24,418 bases of DNA from JANXYW01 sp964458665 (GTDB lineage Bacteria; Chloroflexota; Dehalococcoidia; DSTF01; JACRBR01). The position numbers and the translations under genes were made by a program. Shown here in pieces: positions 20,999 to 24,418 of the stretch. Under the pieces are notes generated by a model. That model saw nothing but the letters and a program-made list of their open reading frames with translations, made no database searches and had not been told where the DNA came from. Position 1 is the stretch's first letter, and each line of letters opens with the position of its first letter. The stretch lies in contig CAYWOO010000106.1 of the NCBI GenBank assembly GCA_964458665.1, forward strand, positions 1-24,418, written 5' to 3'.

Positions 20999-22270
20999 CT
21001 AGGCCCGCTCTTCGGGCATGGTGAATAGTGGCGCCTGTGCGTCAAGCACCGAGCGCTTCGGCCGCCGGCGTTGCACCGCCGCACCGCCATCGACGTGCAC
21101 ACCGAACGTTCCATCTCTTACGCGGATGCCAAGCGCTTGCCCTGGCTTCGTCGCGCCGACGCTCGACACGACCTTTGTACCGCTCTGCACGACGGCGTAG
21201 CCACGCTCAAGCGTGGCAAACGGGTCGAGCGACTTCAGCCGCCAGACGAAGTTGCCGACGGCGTGTACAGCGGCGTTGTGTGCTTTCTCCGCTGCGGCCA
21301 AGCCGCGGCGGCTGATCTCATCGACGGTCTGCCGTAAACGGTCGATATCCGGCGTGCGGCGCTCCAACTGATGCACCGCGATCTGCAACTCGCCTCGCCT
21401 CGCCGCGATCTCCTGGCGCATGCCTGCGGCCATCGCTGTTGCGGCGCCGCGCAGACGTGCACTGATCTCAGCCCGATCCGGCACGACGATCTCGGCTGCG
21501 GCCGATGGCGTTGGCGCGCGTCGATCGGCGACGAAGTCCGCGATGGTGGTGTCCGTCTCGTGCCCGACAGCGGAGACGATGGGAACGCCGCTGGCGAAGA
21601 TGGCACGCGCAACCAGCTCGTCGTTGAAGCACCACAGCTCTTCGATGGAACCGCCGCCGCGCCCAGCGATGATCACGTCGATGTCGCCCCTGACGTTCAG
21701 CTGCTCAATGGCGCCGATGATGCCCGCTACGGCGTCGGCACCCTGCACCGGCGTCGGCGCCAGGACGACTTCAGCAAGCGGCCAGCGGCGCTCGAGCACG
21801 CGGCAGATGTCGTGGAAGACGGCACCCGATTCGGACGTGACGACGCCGATCCGGCGTGGGAATCGCGGCAATGGCCGCTTGCGGGACTCGACGAAGAGCC
21901 CATCTTCCTCCAGACGAACCTTCAACCGCTCGAACTCCATCTGGAGCGCGCCCATCCCTTCCGGCTGCACAAACTCGACATAAAACTGCAACTCACCGCG
22001 CTGCTCGTAGAGCGAAATGCGACCGTGGGCGACGATTGCGCGGCCGTTCTGCACAAGGGCGGCGGTAGACGGGCGGGCGGGCGCGCGCGACGCGAAGTAG
22101 GCGGAGCGAAGCTGCGAGGTGCTGTCCTTGAGCGTGAAGTACACGTGGCCGGAAGCCGGCCGACTAACGTTCGAGACCTCGCCCGCGATCCACACGTTGT
22201 TGAGGACGGGGCTCGATTCAAGCATCTCCCGCAGGTACGTCGTGACTTCACGGACAGCGTAGATGTGCAC
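20999..22270 (-). CDS. xseA: exodeoxyribonuclease VII large subunit
   Basis: Catalytic subunit of exonuclease VII, active on single-stranded DNA in repair. 423 residues. An N-terminal OB-fold (YAVREVTTYLREMLE..VWIAGEVSNV..GHVYFTLKD) is followed by the catalytic domain with PRRIGVVTSESGAVFHDI, GRGGGSIEELWCFNDE (about 203-218) and SAVGHETDTTIADFVADRRAPTPSAAAE, then a helical C-terminal region. The start is GTG at 22270, the first possible codon consistent with family N-termini; there is no good Shine-Dalgarno. It forms an operon with xseB. The 97-bp gap to efp holds nothing I recognise. Confidence 0.95.
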   Translation of the reverse strand: MHIYAVREVTTYLREMLESSPVLNNVWIAGEVSNVSRPASGHVYFTLKDSTSQLRSAYFASRAPARPSTAALVQNGRAIVAHGRISLYEQRGELQFYVEFVQPEGMGALQMEFERLKVRLEEDGLFVESRKRPLPRFPRRIGVVTSESGAVFHDICRVLERRWPLAEVVLAPTPVQGADAVAGIIGAIEQLNVRGDIDVIIAGRGGGSIEELWCFNDELVARAIFASGVPIVSAVGHETDTTIADFVADRRAPTPSAAAEIVVPDRAEISARLRGAATAMAAGMRQEIAARRGELQIAVHQLERRTPDIDRLRQTVDEISRRGLAAAEKAHNAAVHAVGNFVWRLKSLDPFATLERGYAVVQSGTKVVSSVGATKPGQALGIRVRDGTFGVHVDGGAAVQRRRPKRSVLDAQAPLFTMPEERA

Positions 22271-22367
22271 GCCGCATTTTCGAACAAATATGCGGATCAG
22301 CGCAATGCCGATATCTGGAAACGTGGGTCGGAGCGCGGACGTTCAGCTAGCGTCTTGGGGTCGTCAG

Positions 22368-22925
22368 CTACGCCCGCTCCTGATACTGCCCGGACTCCGT
22401 ATTGACCTTGATCTTGTCGCCTTCGTTTACGAACAGAGGGACGTTTACGACCAGGCCCGTCTCGAGCGTCGCCGGCTTCGTCGCGCCGGTGGCGGTGTCG
22501 CCCTTCACGCCGGGGTCGCAATGCGTGATCGTCAGGATGACTGACGACGCCAGTTCGATGCCGATGGGTTCGTCGCCGAGGAAGAGCACGTCGCACTGGC
22601 CGTTCTCGCCGATGAAGTTCATCGCTTCGCCGACCTGGTCGCGTGTAAGCGGCACCTGGTCGAACGTCTCGGTGTTCATGAAGTAGATCAGATCTTCCTC
22701 GGTGTAGCTGAGCTGCATGGTGACACGCTCGACTCGGACGCGCGGCCACTTTTCCCCGGCCTGGAATGAACGCTCGATCAGGTCGCCGCGACGGACGTCG
22801 CGCAGCTTCATTCGCATCTGCGCAGAACCGCGACCCATCTTGATGTGCTGAAACTCCATTACCTGGTAGACGCGGCCGTCCAGTTCGATCGTCGCGCCTC
22901 GCTTCATGTCACCCGTCGAGATCAT
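22368..22925 (-). CDS. efp: translation elongation factor P
   Basis: Relieves ribosome stalling at proline stretches. 185 residues with the usual three domains (KOW-like about 1-62, OB about 65-127, C-terminal OB about 128-185); the C-terminus has GDKIKVNTESGQYQERA. The loop that reaches the peptidyl-transferase centre reads HIKMGRGSA. Its tip is Arg32, where E. coli has the modified Lys34 and Pseudomonas the rhamnosylated Arg32. The Pro of the usual PGKG is Met30. The start has GGAGG at 22936-22940, 10 nt from the ATG. It follows the aminopeptidase gene after 123 bp, an arrangement with aroQ that is common in bacteria. Confidence 0.97.
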   Translation of the reverse strand: MISTGDMKRGATIELDGRVYQVMEFQHIKMGRGSAQMRMKLRDVRRGDLIERSFQAGEKWPRVRVERVTMQLSYTEEDLIYFMNTETFDQVPLTRDQVGEAMNFIGENGQCDVLFLGDEPIGIELASSVILTITHCDPGVKGDTATGATKPATLETGLVVNVPLFVNEGDKIKVNTESGQYQERA

Positions 22926-23048
22926 GGGTGGTCGTCCTCCTGTGCATAGCAGCCACCATCGCCACGGCGGGGGCCAACCCTCGATTGTTCGTCATAACGT
23001 AGCGGAATCGCTTAGCGGCCGGAAGTATGTGCTGCGCTGGCAGCGGCG

Positions 23049-24134
23049 TTAACCGACAAATTGGAGCTTTGGCGCCTTGCTCATCACGCGCGCTCTGCCA
23101 TTCTCCAGCACGACCATATCTTCGATGCGCACGCCGCCCCAGCCGGAGATGTAGATTCCGGGCTCGATGGTGAACACCATGTTGTCGCGCAGCTCGTCGT
23201 CCGACGTGCGGGCGACCCGAGGCGCTTCATGCACCTGCAGCCCGATGCCATGGCCCAGGCCGTGCCCGAACGTATCGCCGTACCCGGCCGCATCGATGAC
23301 CTTGTGCGCGATCATGTGGCACTCGTCACCCGTCATGCCGGGCTTCACCATCTCTTCCGCCGTCAGCTGCGCGGTGAGCACGATGTCGTAGATCTTCTTG
23401 AACTGATCGTCAGGCTTGCCCAGGAAGATCGTGCGTGTGAGGTCCGACATGTATCCATCGATGTCGCAGCCCATATCGATAACGACGCCCTCGCCCTTCT
23501 CCAACTTCCGATCGCGCGGATAGGCGTGCGGCATGGCGCCCCATGGCCCGCCGGCGACGATCGTGTCGAAGGAGAGCCCGTCGCCGCCGTGCTCTCGGAT
23601 GTACTTCTCGATCTCCCAGGCGACCTGCTTCTCGGTCCAGCCAGGCTCCACGCGTTGCGCCACCGACGAGCACGCCGCGTCGCCGAGATCAACCGCGCGC
23701 TGGAGCGCTTCGATCTCGCCTGGCTCCTTGAAGAGCCGAAGCGACTCGACGAGATTGGGTGTCGGCACGAGCACAGGCCGATCCGACTCGGGCAGGTTGG
23801 CGATCGACTTCTTGAGCTGCTGATGCGTGGCAAAGGTCACATCGCCGGCTTCGAAGGCGATCTTCTTGCCGCCGAGATCGGCGAACAACGTCGGCACCCA
23901 CGCGTCGAATCCGCCGACCGTCTTGTGCAGCCGGAAGTCGGGCGCCTGCGCGGCGCTCTGCTCGTAGTAGCGGAAGTCGGTGGCGATGACTGCGTCGCCG
24001 GGCGTGATTAGCAAGAAGCCAGCCGACCCGGTGAATCCGCTCAGGTAGCGGCGGTTCTGCGCGTTCGAGATCAGCGCGCCGTCAAGCTCGTGCTTCTCGA
24101 ACGTGTGGCGTAGGCGTTCCATGCGTGTGCTCAT
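23049..24134 (-). CDS. Xaa-Pro aminopeptidase / prolidase (M24B)
   Basis: Metallopeptidase of the creatinase fold removing residues N-terminal to proline; cytosolic. 361 residues: an N-terminal creatinase-like domain (about 1-125, RYLSGFTGSAGFLLI) and the pita-bread catalytic domain. The two-metal ligands are Asp220 and Asp231 (VIDMGCDIDGYMSDLTR), His295 (GHGLGHGIG), Glu324 (FTIEPGIY) and Glu338 (VRIEDMVV), with spacings as in PepP and PepQ. The ATG at 24134 is favoured; a short GAGG precedes it, and the ATG at 24122 is a possible alternative. A longer in-frame extension runs into aroQ and is rejected. It follows aroQ after 22 bp, so co-transcription is likely. Confidence 0.92.
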   Translation of the reverse strand: MSTRMERLRHTFEKHELDGALISNAQNRRYLSGFTGSAGFLLITPGDAVIATDFRYYEQSAAQAPDFRLHKTVGGFDAWVPTLFADLGGKKIAFEAGDVTFATHQQLKKSIANLPESDRPVLVPTPNLVESLRLFKEPGEIEALQRAVDLGDAACSSVAQRVEPGWTEKQVAWEIEKYIREHGGDGLSFDTIVAGGPWGAMPHAYPRDRKLEKGEGVVIDMGCDIDGYMSDLTRTIFLGKPDDQFKKIYDIVLTAQLTAEEMVKPGMTGDECHMIAHKVIDAAGYGDTFGHGLGHGIGLQVHEAPRVARTSDDELRDNMVFTIEPGIYISGWGGVRIEDMVVLENGRARVMSKAPKLQFVG

Positions 24135-24156
24135 GCGGCCTCGTTGTATCGGAGGA

Positions 24157-24418
24157 TTACTTGCTCTTGAGTTGTTGTACCAGGGCATCGACAGCGAGTT
24201 CGTAGCCGTGCACACCCAGCCCGACGATCGTGCCGCTGCAAACAGGCGAGAGCAACGACTCGTGGCGGAACGCCTCGCGGCGGTAGACGTTCGAGATGTG
24301 CACTTCGATAGCCGGCAGGCCGCAACCCGCAACGGCGTCGCGCAGCGCGATGCTGGAGTGCGTATAGGCCCCAGCGTTGACGATCAGCCCGTTGGCGCTC
24401 GATTGCTCGCTCTGGAGC
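24157..24418 (-). CDS. aroQ: 3-dehydroquinate dehydratase type II (partial, 5' end outside window)
   Basis: Third step of the shikimate pathway, dehydrating 3-dehydroquinate; forms dodecamers in the cytosol. Only the last 86 codons are in the window, to the TAA at 24157-24159; the first 55-60 residues lie beyond the end. Visible family motifs are GLIVNAGAYTHSSIALRDA, IEVHISNVYRREAFRHES and SPVCSGTIVGLGVHGYELAV. It is the first visible gene of the aroQ, Xaa-Pro peptidase, efp run. Confidence 0.95.
   Translation of the reverse strand, partial: LQSEQSSANGLIVNAGAYTHSSIALRDAVAGCGLPAIEVHISNVYRREAFRHESLLSPVCSGTIVGLGVHGYELAVDALVQQLKSK

Noticed and set aside
1..24418. tRNA genes, insertion sequences, prophage, defence or secondary-metabolite clusters
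   Set aside because: All gaps over about 100 bp were read on both strands; none showed tRNA cloverleaf motifs, transposases, terminal inverted repeats with target duplications, or relevant gene families.

Overview
The window is GC-rich (roughly 60-65% by eye), gene-dense bacterial chromosome with housekeeping and biosynthetic genes and no mobile element. It probably comes from the Chloroflexota (Dehalococcoidia-like). The reasons are a secreted lamin-tail protein with Thr/Pro-rich linkers, FKBP lipoproteins, the ispH / plsC / cmk neighbourhood, many GTG/TTG starts, and a mix of Shine-Dalgarno and apparently leaderless genes. This assignment is an inference from gene content; no phylogenetic marker was compared.

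Layout. 1-129: 3' end of the RNase P RNA gene (rnpB), plus strand. 262-1237: two tandem FKBP prolyl isomerases, a lipoprotein and a cytosolic one. 1291-2073: alpha/beta hydrolase (minus). 2074-2460: a hairpin-rich intergenic region. 2461-4058: small membrane-anchored protein and an amidohydrolase (plus). 4082-4726: TlpA-like thioredoxin (minus). 4841-5710: FmdB-type zinc ribbon and D-aminoacyl-tRNA deacylase (plus). 5715-8788: nadB, nadC and a P-loop kinase-like gene (minus), behind a promoter with a palindromic operator. 8898-10280: TPR protein (plus).

From 10426 to the end everything is on the minus strand. Read in transcription order the groups are: aroQ (cut by the window end), pepP/pepQ-like and efp; xseA, xseB and a PurN-like formyltransferase; a zinc-ribbon protein, lamin-tail protein, RsuA/RluB pseudouridine synthase, cmk and plsC; then ispH, a DUF512 radical-SAM-like protein and glmS.

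The main regulatory finding is an apparently intact glmS ribozyme (minus strand, about 12612 to 12471). It lies in the gap between the DUF512 gene and glmS. It is followed by a roughly 200-nt leader that carries a 21-codon ORF with a strong ribosome-binding site, and that ORF's stop overlaps the glmS start (TGATG). Other points are a palindrome overlapping the -10 of the nadB promoter, at least five genes with a -10 box only 6-8 nt before the ATG, and an EF-P with Arg at the loop-tip position 32. I see no CRISPR array, tRNA, prophage, transposon or defence system, and no whole new system.
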